The notes under the pieces were generated by a model. The model saw nothing but the letters and a program-made list of their open reading frames with translations. It was not told the origin of the DNA and made no database searches. From Verrucomicrobiota bacterium (GTDB taxonomy: Bacteria; Verrucomicrobiota; Verrucomicrobiia; Limisphaerales; J093): DNA of 43,977 nt. Of this stretch, positions 34,153-41,998 are shown piece by piece (the first letter of the stretch is position 1; each line of letters opens with the position of its first letter). The stretch is taken from positions 1 through 43,977 of the forward strand of contig VHCO01000035.1 in assembly GCA_016871715.1 (NCBI GenBank), written 5' to 3'. The position numbers and the translations under genes were made by a program.

Positions 34153-35025
34153 TCATGCCCGCAGGAAGTAGCCGCGTTGCTTCTCGGTAATCGGCAACTC
34201 CAGCTTGGCCATCACCGCAAGCATATCCTCCCAGACTTGGCGCTTAACGGCGAGGGCTTGGTTGCGCAACAAGTAGGCCGGATGGTAGGTGGGCATGACC
34301 GGCGTGCCTTGGAACTCGAGCCACCGGCCGCGCAGCCGAGTGATCCCCTCCATCTTCCCGAACAACCCCTCGATCGCGGTGGCCCCTAACGCGACCATCA
34401 CCCGGGGTTGGATGATTCGGATCTGCTCCAGCAAGTACGGCATGCACGTGGACATCTCCGTCGGCGTCGGCTTCCGATTGCCGGCCGTCTGACCGGGCGT
34501 GTCGGGCCGGCACTTGAGGATGTTCGCAATGTAGACCCGGTCGCGGTCCAGGCCCATGGTCTGGATGATCCGCGTCAGGAGCTGGCCCGCCTTGCCCACA
34601 AACGGCTCGCCCTGCGCGTCTTCATCCGCCCCAGGCGCTTCCCCCACGAACATCAGCGGCGAATGAATGTCGCCCACGCCAAAGACCACCGTCTGCCGCG
34701 CCGCAGCCAAGTGCTCGCACTTGCGACACTGCGAGGCGCGCTGACGCAACGTGGCCATCGCGCTCTCTTTCTCGGCCCGGGACCAAGCCTGGCGCGGCCG
34801 CTCGAGGTCCAGCGCAGCCTGGGCAGGCGGTGCCGGGCGCCCCGACAAACCCGCGGCTGGGACCGGCGCGCGACTCGAACGGGGAGCCGCAGCGCGCGGT
34901 CCGGGTCGGGCCCGGAGCCACGCCAATCTCTCCGGCGACACGGGGACGAATTGGGTCCCGTGAGCTTGCAGGTCTGCGAGGTGCTGGATGGCGGCATCCA
35001 GCAACTGTCGATAGACATCGGCCAT
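34153..35025 (-). CDS. Uracil-DNA glycosylase, family 4/5 with iron-sulfur cluster
   Basis: 290 residues. The N-terminal 80 residues are a Pro/Ala/Arg-rich extension, as often found in bacterial members. The catalytic domain has four Cys for a 4Fe-4S cluster: C100 and C103 (QCRKCEHL), C172 (NILKCRPD) and C194 (MSTCMPYL). Motif A is [20 protein letters not shown] (125-144) and motif [13 protein letters not shown] (244-255) with H248. It removes uracil from DNA in base excision repair. No other repair gene is adjacent. Upstream (35026-35333) is the reverse copy of the MITE-like element. Confidence 0.94.
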   Translation of the reverse strand: MADVYRQLLDAAIQHLADLQAHGTQFVPVSPERLAWLRARPGPRAAAPRSSRAPVPAAGLSGRPAPPAQAALDLERPRQAWSRAEKESAMATLRQRASQCRKCEHLAAARQTVVFGVGDIHSPLMFVGEAPGADEDAQGEPFVGKAGQLLTRIIQTMGLDRDRVYIANILKCRPDTPGQTAGNRKPTPTEMSTCMPYLLEQIRIIQPRVMVALGATAIEGLFGKMEGITRLRGRWLEFQGTPVMPTYHPAYLLRNQALAVKRQVWEDMLAVMAKLELPITEKQRGYFLRA

Positions 35026-35098
35026 GCGCCGGCATCATACGGCGAGCATCCGCGGCGGCACGGAAAAAATGCGCCCGGCGTGGATACCGGGGCGGGGA

Positions 35099-35235
35099 TC
35101 CGGATCCTTAACGAGGCGGAGCGCGGACGGTCATGTCAAGTCCGCCAAGCAGGTCTGACGACCCACGCCCCACGGGGAGCCTGTCGGGGTTCACCCTCGA
35201 TGGCAGCCCTCGATCACCTCGCTGAGGATTCGGGG
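35099..35235. mobile_element. MITE-like element, full-length diverged copy, inverted relative to 10852
   Basis: The reverse complement of 35099-35235 aligns with 10852-10982 over almost the whole length. Shared blocks include GAGGGCTGCCATCG, CAGGCTCC, GTGGGGCG, GTCGTCAGA, GACCGTCCGCGCTCCGCCTC. The terminal repeats are imperfect here (TCCGGATCCTTAACGAGG left, CCTCGCTGAGGATTCGGG right). Flanks GCGGGGAT and GCGTGGAG agree at 6 of 8 positions, a possible decayed target duplication. It lies between the uracil-DNA glycosylase gene and tRNA-Ala. Confidence 0.82.
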
Positions 35236-35333
35236 CGTGGAGATTCGCTTGGAAATTCGCTTGCCGGGCGGAGGGCCCGGGGGTACGAATGTTCGGAGTT
35301 GGCCTGCGCTCGGAAGCGGGGCGAGGTTGGCAT

Positions 35334-35409
35334 GGGGTCGTAGCTCAGTTGGCAGAGCGTCTCGTTCGCAATGAGAAGGTCAGGGGTTCGACTCCCCTCG
35401 GCTCCACCA
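35334..35409 (+). tRNA. tRNA-Ala(CGC)
   Basis: Cloverleaf with acceptor GGGGTCG/CGGCTCC including the G3-U70 wobble pair that identifies alanine tRNAs. The D-arm is GCTC-AGTTGGCAG-AGC, anticodon stem-loop TCTCG-TTCGCAA-TGAGA with anticodon CGC, T-arm AGGGG-TTCGACT-CCCCT, discriminator A and encoded CCA. Length 76 nt. Confidence 0.97.
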
Positions 35410-35479
35410 GCCTCCCCACCGCGTGGTTCGGCTGCGCTTGCCGCAAACGGACCCGACTCCGGGCTAGGCGAATCCGCTT

Positions 35480-35726
35480 ATGGCAACGGCGAAGTTACAC
35501 GTGACCGTTTATGGCGTGCCCGGTTGCCGCGCTTGCGGGAAGGCCAAGCGCGTTCCTGGCGCAGCACCGCGTTTCGTTCACCGAAGTCAACGTCTTGACC
35601 CACCCCAAGGCCTTCCTCGAACTGCGCGGTCCAGTGCGCAAGGCTCTGCCGATCGTGGTCGTTCGGGGTGAGGCCCTCGGCGGCTGCACACAACAGCGGT
35701 TGGCGGCGGCGTTGGGAGTGAGCTGA
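35480..35726 (+). pseudogene. Glutaredoxin-like protein, apparent single-base frameshift
   Basis: The frame from the ATG at 35480 encodes LHVTVYGVPGCRACGKAK with a CxxC redox motif (C16, C19) typical of glutaredoxins, and then turns into nonsense. Another frame, from about 35550 to the TGA at 35724-35726, encodes the rest: AFLAQHRVSFTEVNVLTHPK, then LPIVVVRGEALGGC and QQRLAAALGVS. Dropping one base near 35549 (AAG-C-GCGTTC) gives KAKAFLAQHRVSF, the expected join. The joined product would be about 81 residues, as in single-domain glutaredoxins. It may be a sequencing error, a real null mutation or, less likely, a recoding site. It begins 70 bp after tRNA-Ala. Confidence 0.75.
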
Positions 35727-35860
35727 GCGTGAGGCTGCGGTTGACGGGGTCGCCGCTGTACCTGAGCCTGCGCGGCGTTGAACTCAAGCCCTGAGGGCCG
35801 CGCTCCTTCGAGAGGCGGACAGGTCGCCGAGCGTCTCAGCCCAAACCCAAGAAGCGCTCC

Positions 35861-37042
35861 TCACAGCAGGCCCGCGATATGCTCGCCGATGGCAAGGCTT
35901 GCCGTGGCGGCCGGACTGGGCGCATTCAGGACGTGCAGGGCGTGGTCGCGTCGCACGATGTGGAAGTCCTGCACCAAGTCGCCTGCGGGGCTCATGGCTT
36001 GAGCGCGTACGCCGGCGCCGCCGCGATCGAGGTCCTCCGGCCGAATCTCAGGCACCAGTTTCTGCAGAGAGCGACAGAACCGGCGCTTGCTGAAGGACTG
36101 GACCAACTCCGTCCTCACCATCTGCGGATACTTGCCGAGGAATCGCCACAGACCGGGAAAGGTCAGCGCGTCGGCCAAATCCCGGAGGTTGACCGTCGAG
36201 AGGCGGTAGCCTTCTCGGGCAAACGCCAGGACCGCGTTGGGTCCGGCCTCGACCCCGCCGTGGATCAAGCGCGTGAAGTGCACCCCCAAGAAGGGGAACT
36301 GCGGGTCAGGCACCGGGTAAATCAAGTGGCGCACGAGCGCTTGCCGGTCCGCCTTGAGCTGGTAGTACTCGCCACGAAACGGAATGATCCGAACCTCGCG
36401 CGTCTCGCCCGCCAACTGCGCGACGCGATCGCAGTGCAGACCGGCGCAGTTGAGCAAAAACTCCGCCTCATACTCCCCCGTCGCAGTCGTCGCCACCCAC
36501 ACCCCCGCGGCGCGGCCTAACCGCACGACCCGCGCGCCCGTCACAAGGCGCGCCCCGCGTTCCTGCGCGCGCGCGGCAAGGCGGTCGCAGACTTGCTGGT
36601 AATCGACGATCCCTTCCTCCGGCACGTGCGCAGCCGCCACGCCACCTACCTGCGGTTCGAGGCGCCGCATTTCTTCCCGGTCGATTTGGCGCAGGCCCTG
36701 AAGGCCGTTGGCCTGGCCTCGCCGCAGGAGTTCCCCCAAGCGCGCGGTCTCCTCGGCGTTGGTGGCCACGACCAGTTTGCCGCAGACTTCGTGCGCCACG
36801 TTCTCCGCCCGACAAAAGGCCACCATCTGCCGAATCCCCTCCACCGCCAAACGCGCTTTGGCCGAGCCCGGCCGGTAGTAGAGACCCGCATGGAGCACGC
36901 CGCTGTTGTGGGTGCTCTGGTGCGCGCCTACTCGCGATTCCTTCTCGAGAATCGTCAGGTCCAACCCGGGAAAACGCTCTCGCAACCGGTAGGCCGTCGC
37001 CAAACCCACTAACCCGCCTCCAACAATCAATGCCGATTTCAT
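35861..37042 (-). CDS. lhgO: L-2-hydroxyglutarate oxidase/dehydrogenase (LhgO)
   Basis: 393 residues, the usual size. The N-terminal FAD-binding motif is ALIVGGGLVGLATAYRL (4-20), followed by ILEKESRVGAHQSTHNSGVL and HAGLYYRPGSAKA, typical of LhgO. The middle has EEGIVDYQQVCDRLAARA and FLLNCAGLHCDRVAQLAG, and the C-terminal substrate region PFLGVHFTRLIHGGVEAGPN. It oxidises L-2-hydroxyglutarate to 2-oxoglutarate, usually passing electrons to the membrane quinone pool. The stop of the neighbouring secreted hydrolase lies immediately upstream (at 37043), so the two are on the same strand with no gap, perhaps in one transcript though functionally unrelated. Confidence 0.93.
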   Translation of the reverse strand: MKSALIVGGGLVGLATAYRLRERFPGLDLTILEKESRVGAHQSTHNSGVLHAGLYYRPGSAKARLAVEGIRQMVAFCRAENVAHEVCGKLVVATNAEETARLGELLRRGQANGLQGLRQIDREEMRRLEPQVGGVAAAHVPEEGIVDYQQVCDRLAARAQERGARLVTGARVVRLGRAAGVWVATTATGEYEAEFLLNCAGLHCDRVAQLAGETREVRIIPFRGEYYQLKADRQALVRHLIYPVPDPQFPFLGVHFTRLIHGGVEAGPNAVLAFAREGYRLSTVNLRDLADALTFPGLWRFLGKYPQMVRTELVQSFSKRRFCRSLQKLVPEIRPEDLDRGGAGVRAQAMSPAGDLVQDFHIVRRDHALHVLNAPSPAATASLAIGEHIAGLL

Positions 37043-39493
37043 CTAGTCACCCCATTTGGCTCGGTAAAACCGCCGCGGCATCGTGGCCGCGCCGGTGTCG
37101 CGGTACAACGCCGCCCCGTCCGCCGTGTGCACCGCCTCGAGGCTGAGCCACCGCTCGAAGTCCGAGCTCGCTTCCACCGTGTAATGCCCAGCGTCCGCAC
37201 TCCGCAACTCGCACTCGAAACCCGCTCCCGGCGACCAACGCGGCGCCTCGAGACTGACATCCCGCATCCTCGTCAGAATGCCAGCCAGGTCCTCGCTGAA
37301 CTCGGGCAGCGGCACCACCAGAGTGTCGCCGCTGGCCGTGGCGGTGGTCTCGCCCACGCGCGCCGCGGATTGGGGATCGTGCCACACCGCTCGGTACGCG
37401 CCAGGGGGCATCCGGCGCAGGGTGACCCGCCCCTGCCGATACGGCTCGATGAGGTCGGCCGTGGCGTTGGCAGGAAAACTCGCGTGCGGACTCACCACAT
37501 AGAGCAACGTCTCGGTCTCACCCCGCAGCCCGGCCACATCCGGCGCCGGCTGCCAACCGTTCGCATACTCGGCCGGCCGCACGCCCTCGATCCGCACCCA
37601 ATCCAGATAAAACCAATCCGCGCCGGCGTTCCGAATCTCGATCAGGGCTCGCCCCACCGGTAGCGGGACACTGATGTCTTCGTTGTATTCGTTGTTCACC
37701 TGCCACCCGCCATCCTTGTTCGGTAGGCTCCGCCGGAAAACTTCGCTCTGGTTCACGCGCACCGTGAGGATGGCGCCCGACGAGACCGAATTGAGGTGCA
37801 AGATCAACCGGGCCGCATCGCCGAGCCAAGCCTCGACCCGGAACGAAATGCGCAAGTCGCTGTGGCTGGTGCCGTGGACGAAACTGTTCAAGTAGTTTCC
37901 GGCCAGCGTAGCGCTGAGGGGGGTCGGCAACGCCATCTCGCCGCCCAGTCTGCTCCCCCACCCGGTGTTCAACATCAAGGTCGCCGCGAACGGCACACCG
38001 CCCGGCTCGACCTCGCCCACTCTCGTCGGCGGCGGCCCGGGCGTCGCCAGGTCGACCGCGCTCCATGCGCCGCGACCCCAGGTGGTCGAGCCCAGGACAT
38101 CCGCCATCGCCCGATAGACGCTGTAGAGGTTCTCACTGTGAATGTTCTCCCACCACCACGACATCGCCGTCCCCACCGACCCACCCAACACCCCTCCCCA
38201 CAAGCCCTGCCGCCAGCCACGTAGATGTGGATCTTGCTCGCGTCGCCAACCGCGCCAGTCGGTCCCGAATTCGCCGATCATCACGGGTTTCTGGTAGCGC
38301 CGGTAGAAGGACGCGATCAGCTCGGGGAACGCTTGGGCGGCATGGTGCTGGCCATAGGAATGGTACATGGCGAAATCGAGCGCTTCCAACTGCCAGATCT
38401 CGGGGCGGTCGCTGCTGCCCGTCAGGCTCGTGGTGACCAGGTGTTGCCAGGGGTCATGCGCCTTGAGCCAGGCCCCCATCTCGCCATGCCACGCCGCGAC
38501 CTGGCTCGGGTCGAGGTAGCGATAGACGTTGTCGATCTCGTTGAAAAACTGCCAGGCCAATAAGTTCGGACTCGAACCGTAACGCGCGATCAAATAGCGC
38601 AGTCGCTTCTGGTACGTGCGCTTGGCCTGAGCCTGTGTGAAGAAAGAGGCTTGGTCGGCACAGGGACCGCCTTGGGCCACGTTGTAGGGGTTGGCCGGCC
38701 AGTAGTTGTTCCCGCCCCAGTAGTCCGGCTGGACCTCGAACATGCCGTGGTAATCGAAACAGAGCATCAGATAAATCCCCCGCTGCGCCGCCGCCTCAAA
38801 GACGTAGTCCAGTTGCCAGGCCCGATCCAGCCGGTAGCGCGTCAGCGAGCCCGGCTCGGTCTCGAACCCGAAGGCCCAGGGCGCCATCCACAAGCGCGCG
38901 TAGTTCTCGCCGGCCACTTGCATCCCGCCAAACCAAGCATCGTAGTCATAGGTCCCACGCGCGCCGTGCCAACACACGCACGAGCCCAGCAACGGCAACG
39001 CGTCGCCAGCCGTCGTCTCGAAAAAGCGACCATTGGCTGCGCGACGCACCATCCCGCGCGGCCCAGTCGAGTCCGGCGCCGGCTCAACCTCGAAACTGTA
39101 GCTGAATGGTGCGCCGGCGGGTTGGCTGTCGAGACGCACCGCCAGCTCCAGCCGGTGCGGACCCGATTCGACCGGGAAAAACCGGAGCCGCCATTCCGGA
39201 TCTCCCCGCTGAGCAAGGACCTCTCGCCCGCCGGCCAGCGCCCGGTCGTAGTCCTGATACCAAAAAGCAGGCACCGTCACCGCCCCGCCCGTAGGTGCCG
39301 TCACGGCCCCATCCACCGCCATCAGCTCGGGGTCGAAGGGATTGCCGACCGTGGGCAAACCGCTGAGTCTGAATTCCACGGGCGCCCACGACCGGGCTGT
39401 GCCCAGCGGCGTGACCGTGATCGTCCCGGCACCGAGCAGAGTGCCTCCCACAAGACCCAAACCGAGCACCCCGCCCCACCAGGTTGTTGTCAT
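37043..39493 (-). CDS. Secreted GH5-like glycoside hydrolase with DUF5060-like N-terminus
   Basis: 816 residues from the ATG at 39493 (MTTTWWGGVLGLGLVGGTLL, a signal peptide); the frame is open to 39880 but that part is antisense to nothing sensible and overlaps the transpeptidase gene. Residues about 25-140 are a beta domain of DUF5060 type. Residues about 150-480 look like a TIM barrel: ENYARLWMAPWAFGFE, LMLCFDYHGMFEV, WQFFNEIDNVY with acid/base candidate E319, and MIGEFGTDWRGW with nucleophile candidate E408. Residues about 530-680 include a carbohydrate-binding-like jelly roll ending WFYLDWVRIEGV. The last 90 residues (YTVEASSDFERW ... RRFYRAKWGD) resemble C-terminal domains of verrucomicrobial surface proteins. 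An extracellular polysaccharide hydrolase; substrate unknown. Confidence 0.88.
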   Translation of the reverse strand: MTTTWWGGVLGLGLVGGTLLGAGTITVTPLGTARSWAPVEFRLSGLPTVGNPFDPELMAVDGAVTAPTGGAVTVPAFWYQDYDRALAGGREVLAQRGDPEWRLRFFPVESGPHRLELAVRLDSQPAGAPFSYSFEVEPAPDSTGPRGMVRRAANGRFFETTAGDALPLLGSCVCWHGARGTYDYDAWFGGMQVAGENYARLWMAPWAFGFETEPGSLTRYRLDRAWQLDYVFEAAAQRGIYLMLCFDYHGMFEVQPDYWGGNNYWPANPYNVAQGGPCADQASFFTQAQAKRTYQKRLRYLIARYGSSPNLLAWQFFNEIDNVYRYLDPSQVAAWHGEMGAWLKAHDPWQHLVTTSLTGSSDRPEIWQLEALDFAMYHSYGQHHAAQAFPELIASFYRRYQKPVMIGEFGTDWRGWRREQDPHLRGWRQGLWGGVLGGSVGTAMSWWWENIHSENLYSVYRAMADVLGSTTWGRGAWSAVDLATPGPPPTRVGEVEPGGVPFAATLMLNTGWGSRLGGEMALPTPLSATLAGNYLNSFVHGTSHSDLRISFRVEAWLGDAARLILHLNSVSSGAILTVRVNQSEVFRRSLPNKDGGWQVNNEYNEDISVPLPVGRALIEIRNAGADWFYLDWVRIEGVRPAEYANGWQPAPDVAGLRGETETLLYVVSPHASFPANATADLIEPYRQGRVTLRRMPPGAYRAVWHDPQSAARVGETTATASGDTLVVPLPEFSEDLAGILTRMRDVSLEAPRWSPGAGFECELRSADAGHYTVEASSDFERWLSLEAVHTADGAALYRDTGAATMPRRFYRAKWGD

Positions 39494-39540
39494 GTCGCGA
39501 TCTTCCCGCAAGCTCCTTGCCCCGTCCAGCCTTCGCTGGC

Positions 39541-40740
39541 CTAGGGCTGAACGTGAACCGGTGTGCCCGGGCTCACAAGCTGGGCCAAGTACTCCGCGTT
39601 CCAGTTGGCCAGGCGAAAGCAACCGTGCGATTCCGTGCGGCCCACCGCCTCCGGCTCGGGCGTCCCGTGGATGCCGTAGCGCGGCCGATCCAGACCGATC
39701 CAAGCCGTGCCGACGGGGTTGTTGGGGCCCGGCGGCAGTCGCAGCTTGCGCCCGAGTTGGCGACCCTCGACGGACTCCGGAAAGACCGCCGGATCGAACG
39801 TGTAGTCCGGATGGGCAACCACCACACTGACATAGAGCCGCCCAACCGGGCGCTTGGTCACGTAGCGCGCGATGCTGCACGGGAACTGGCTCAGTAACCG
39901 GCCCTGCGCGTCAACCGCCTCGAGCAGGCGTTCGGCCAAATAGATCCGGATCAACGCCGCGCGCGCGCGCGGCGCCGGGTACACCGCGTTGGGCACCTGC
40001 GCCACGGTACCCACACGCACCTGCTCCCAGTCGATTGTCGGGTTCAACCGACGAATCAGGCCCGGGTGCGAGTGATGTTTCTCCGCCACCAACTCCAGGA
40101 CGCTCTCGTAATCGAGCCGGTCCTGCTGCGACTTCCCCAGCCACGTCGCGCTCACCGGCCGCAGGCGCGCCCAATCGTCCGCCGTGATCACATAAGCGAC
40201 CAGGGGCGGCGCATCCGGCACCAGGCGCGCGCGGGTCGCCGCATCGAGTGCCCCGGTCACCCGCAAGCCCGCCTGGCTCTGAAACGCGCGTATCGCCGCG
40301 CGCGTCTGCCCGCCCATCACACCATCCAAGGAACCGCTCGAGATCCCTCGGCGCGCCAAGGCAATCTGGGCCTCGAGCACCTCACCCGGCGAAAGCGTAA
40401 GTTGCGCAGCGGGCCCGACCAGCATCGCCTCCCCTGCCCCCGTCAGCGCGTAAGGCGCAGAGGTGACCGGTGCCACTGACTCTGGTGGCGGTGCTGGCGG
40501 CGCGAGCGCAAGAGTGGGTCCAGCCACCGCGTTTGTCGGCGTGGAGCTCCGGGCCGCATAGGGGTTGACTCCGAGCGCCGGCGGGGTCCCCGCTGGGGCG
40601 ACAGGGCGATGGGCGTCCCGCCATGCCCGCCAGAAGATCCAGCCCACAAACACCATACCGGCCAACGCCAACGCCCAGTACAGGCCGTTGACGGCCCGCT
40701 CGCGGCCTGCGGAGCGCCGATATCTCGTGTAGACCCGCAC
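39541..40740 (-). CDS. L,D-transpeptidase with peptidoglycan-binding domain
   Basis: 399 residues from a GTG at 40740, which gives a basic N-terminus and membrane anchor (GLYWALALAGMVFVGWIFWR). The frame is open to an ATG at 40842, so the start is uncertain. After a Pro/Ala linker come a PG_binding_1-type repeat (AQIALARRGISSGSLDG, TRAAIRAFQSQAGLRVTGAL), a LysM-like stretch (VLELVAEKHHSHPGLIRRLN) and the YkuD domain: YGIHGTPEP and SHGCFRL with catalytic C374. It should form 3-3 peptidoglycan crosslinks or attach a protein to the wall in the periplasm. It precedes the GH5-like gene by about 47 bp on the same strand. Confidence 0.9.
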   Translation of the reverse strand: MRVYTRYRRSAGRERAVNGLYWALALAGMVFVGWIFWRAWRDAHRPVAPAGTPPALGVNPYAARSSTPTNAVAGPTLALAPPAPPPESVAPVTSAPYALTGAGEAMLVGPAAQLTLSPGEVLEAQIALARRGISSGSLDGVMGGQTRAAIRAFQSQAGLRVTGALDAATRARLVPDAPPLVAYVITADDWARLRPVSATWLGKSQQDRLDYESVLELVAEKHHSHPGLIRRLNPTIDWEQVRVGTVAQVPNAVYPAPRARAALIRIYLAERLLEAVDAQGRLLSQFPCSIARYVTKRPVGRLYVSVVVAHPDYTFDPAVFPESVEGRQLGRKLRLPPGPNNPVGTAWIGLDRPRYGIHGTPEPEAVGRTESHGCFRLANWNAEYLAQLVSPGTPVHVQP

Positions 40741-40842
40741 CCCCCGGATTGAGCCACAACTCGCCGCGGCGCACCAGGCCGGAACTCGCGTCGCTACCAG
40801 TGCCCCGCGTGCGATACCCAAGAGCGTCGTGGGGCAAGTCAC

Positions 40843-41454
40843 CCAAGGCCAAACACGTGACGTCTGGGGCTAGCTCCGGCCGCCGGCCCCCCCGCTCTTG
40901 GCTCGCCTTTACTTCCTTTGCTTCCTCCCCGAACAACCGCCACCTCCGTCTAGACCGGCCGGATGCCACCGCTGCTTGTCAACGTCTTTATGCCAGTGGA
41001 TTTGTATAATAGCTCTTGGGATGGCGCCGGCAGCGGCGGCGGCGGCGGCAGGACCGTGGTCTCGCTGTACCGTACGCCGAGGTGAAGCGGAGCCACGAGG
41101 TCCAACTGCCTGGTCACAAAGGCATTTCAAAATCTGAATCTCCAGGCCATCGCCGACGAGCCAAAGCACCAGGGCCCAGGCATGGCCCTCAGGCCGGCTA
41201 GACCACGGCCGACGGCCGATGGCGCTGACGCGGATCGGATAGGTCCAAAGAGCTGCGGACGAGGCGGTCCCGTGTGGATGTGGATGTTGAACGGAAGGAA
41301 AGGGGCTGGATGTGTGGGATGTAGGTGCTCGGCTTCGGCATTGCGTTGCGGGTGCCTTGCATAGCATGAAAACAAGAGGGAGCGCGGCTGAATGCAGACG
41401 CGGCAGGACGTGTCGAACGGTTTGTTCCAGTCGCGCACCGAAACCGAATCGCCT
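40843..41454. other. Intergenic region without recognised gene
   Basis: About 600 bp between the transpeptidase (minus) and a small secreted protein (plus). It contains GC-rich stretches including a GGC trinucleotide run near 41030-41056 and an AT-rich patch with TATAAT at 41005-41010. Open frames on both strands have low-complexity or Arg/Pro-rich products and are not believed. It must hold two divergent promoters. Confidence 0.4.
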
Positions 41455-41982
41455 ATGAAACAGGTCCTCAAGCGGGCCGGTCTTGTCCGGTCCGGCTTAG
41501 CCCTCGCAACCGGCTTAGCCGCCGCCCTCGCAACCCGCAGTGAGCTATCGCCGTCGCCCTCGCCATCGCCCTCCGACCGCGCCTGTGTACCTGCTGCAGC
41601 ACGGCCTGCGCCGGGCACCCCACGAGAGGGGGTGGGTGCGGTCGAAACTGCCGAGGCTCGCGCCCTGGCAGAGACGGATCGGAGACGGGCAGCCCAGGCA
41701 CGTCCGAAGAACCGGCCGGACCCGACCCGGAACAGAACTATGCTGGGTCATCTTGAGACGCGCGATCGGCGAGTGACCGTGCTCTTGGGGCCGGCTGGTC
41801 CGCGGTACCGGGTCGAGGACCGAACGGGGCGCGTGCTGCACGTCGAGTTGACGGAGCAGGAACTCCAGGCGCGCGCGCCGGAGCTGCACCGGTTGGTCAA
41901 AGAAGGTTACGCTGGCGGCGGCAGGGGTCGAGGTGTGACCCTAGACGCGCGGGTCCAGCCGTTTGCAGGGCGGGAACGATAG
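41455..41982 (+). CDS. Small secreted hypothetical protein
   Basis: 175 residues from the ATG at 41455 (MKQVLKRAGLVRSGLALATG, a probable signal peptide ending near LAAALA). A Pro/Ser/Ala/Arg-rich linker (about 30-95) leads to a compact C-terminal domain at about 95-155: TMLGHLETRDRRVTVLLGPA, then PRYRVEDRTGRVLHVELTEQ and ELQARAPELHRLVKEGYAG. This reads as four beta strands plus a helix and resembles, from memory, short secreted proteins common in Verrucomicrobiota and Planctomycetota, of unknown role. The frame is open from 41392 as well. It converges on the helicase gene with a 16-bp gap. Confidence 0.65.
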   Translation: MKQVLKRAGLVRSGLALATGLAAALATRSELSPSPSPSPSDRACVPAAARPAPGTPREGVGAVETAEARALAETDRRRAAQARPKNRPDPTRNRTMLGHLETRDRRVTVLLGPAGPRYRVEDRTGRVLHVELTEQELQARAPELHRLVKEGYAGGGRGRGVTLDARVQPFAGRER

Positions 41983-41998
41983 GGAGGCAACTGACCGT

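Noticed and set aside
35540..35560. Programmed frameshift in the glutaredoxin-like gene
   Set aside because: There is no classical slippery heptamer or downstream structure of note; a simple indel or sequencing error is more likely.
40976..41010. Promoter with TTGTCA and TATAAT
   Set aside because: The spacer is 23 bp, too long for a standard sigma-70 promoter, and no gene start follows within 400 bp. The TATAAT alone is weak evidence.
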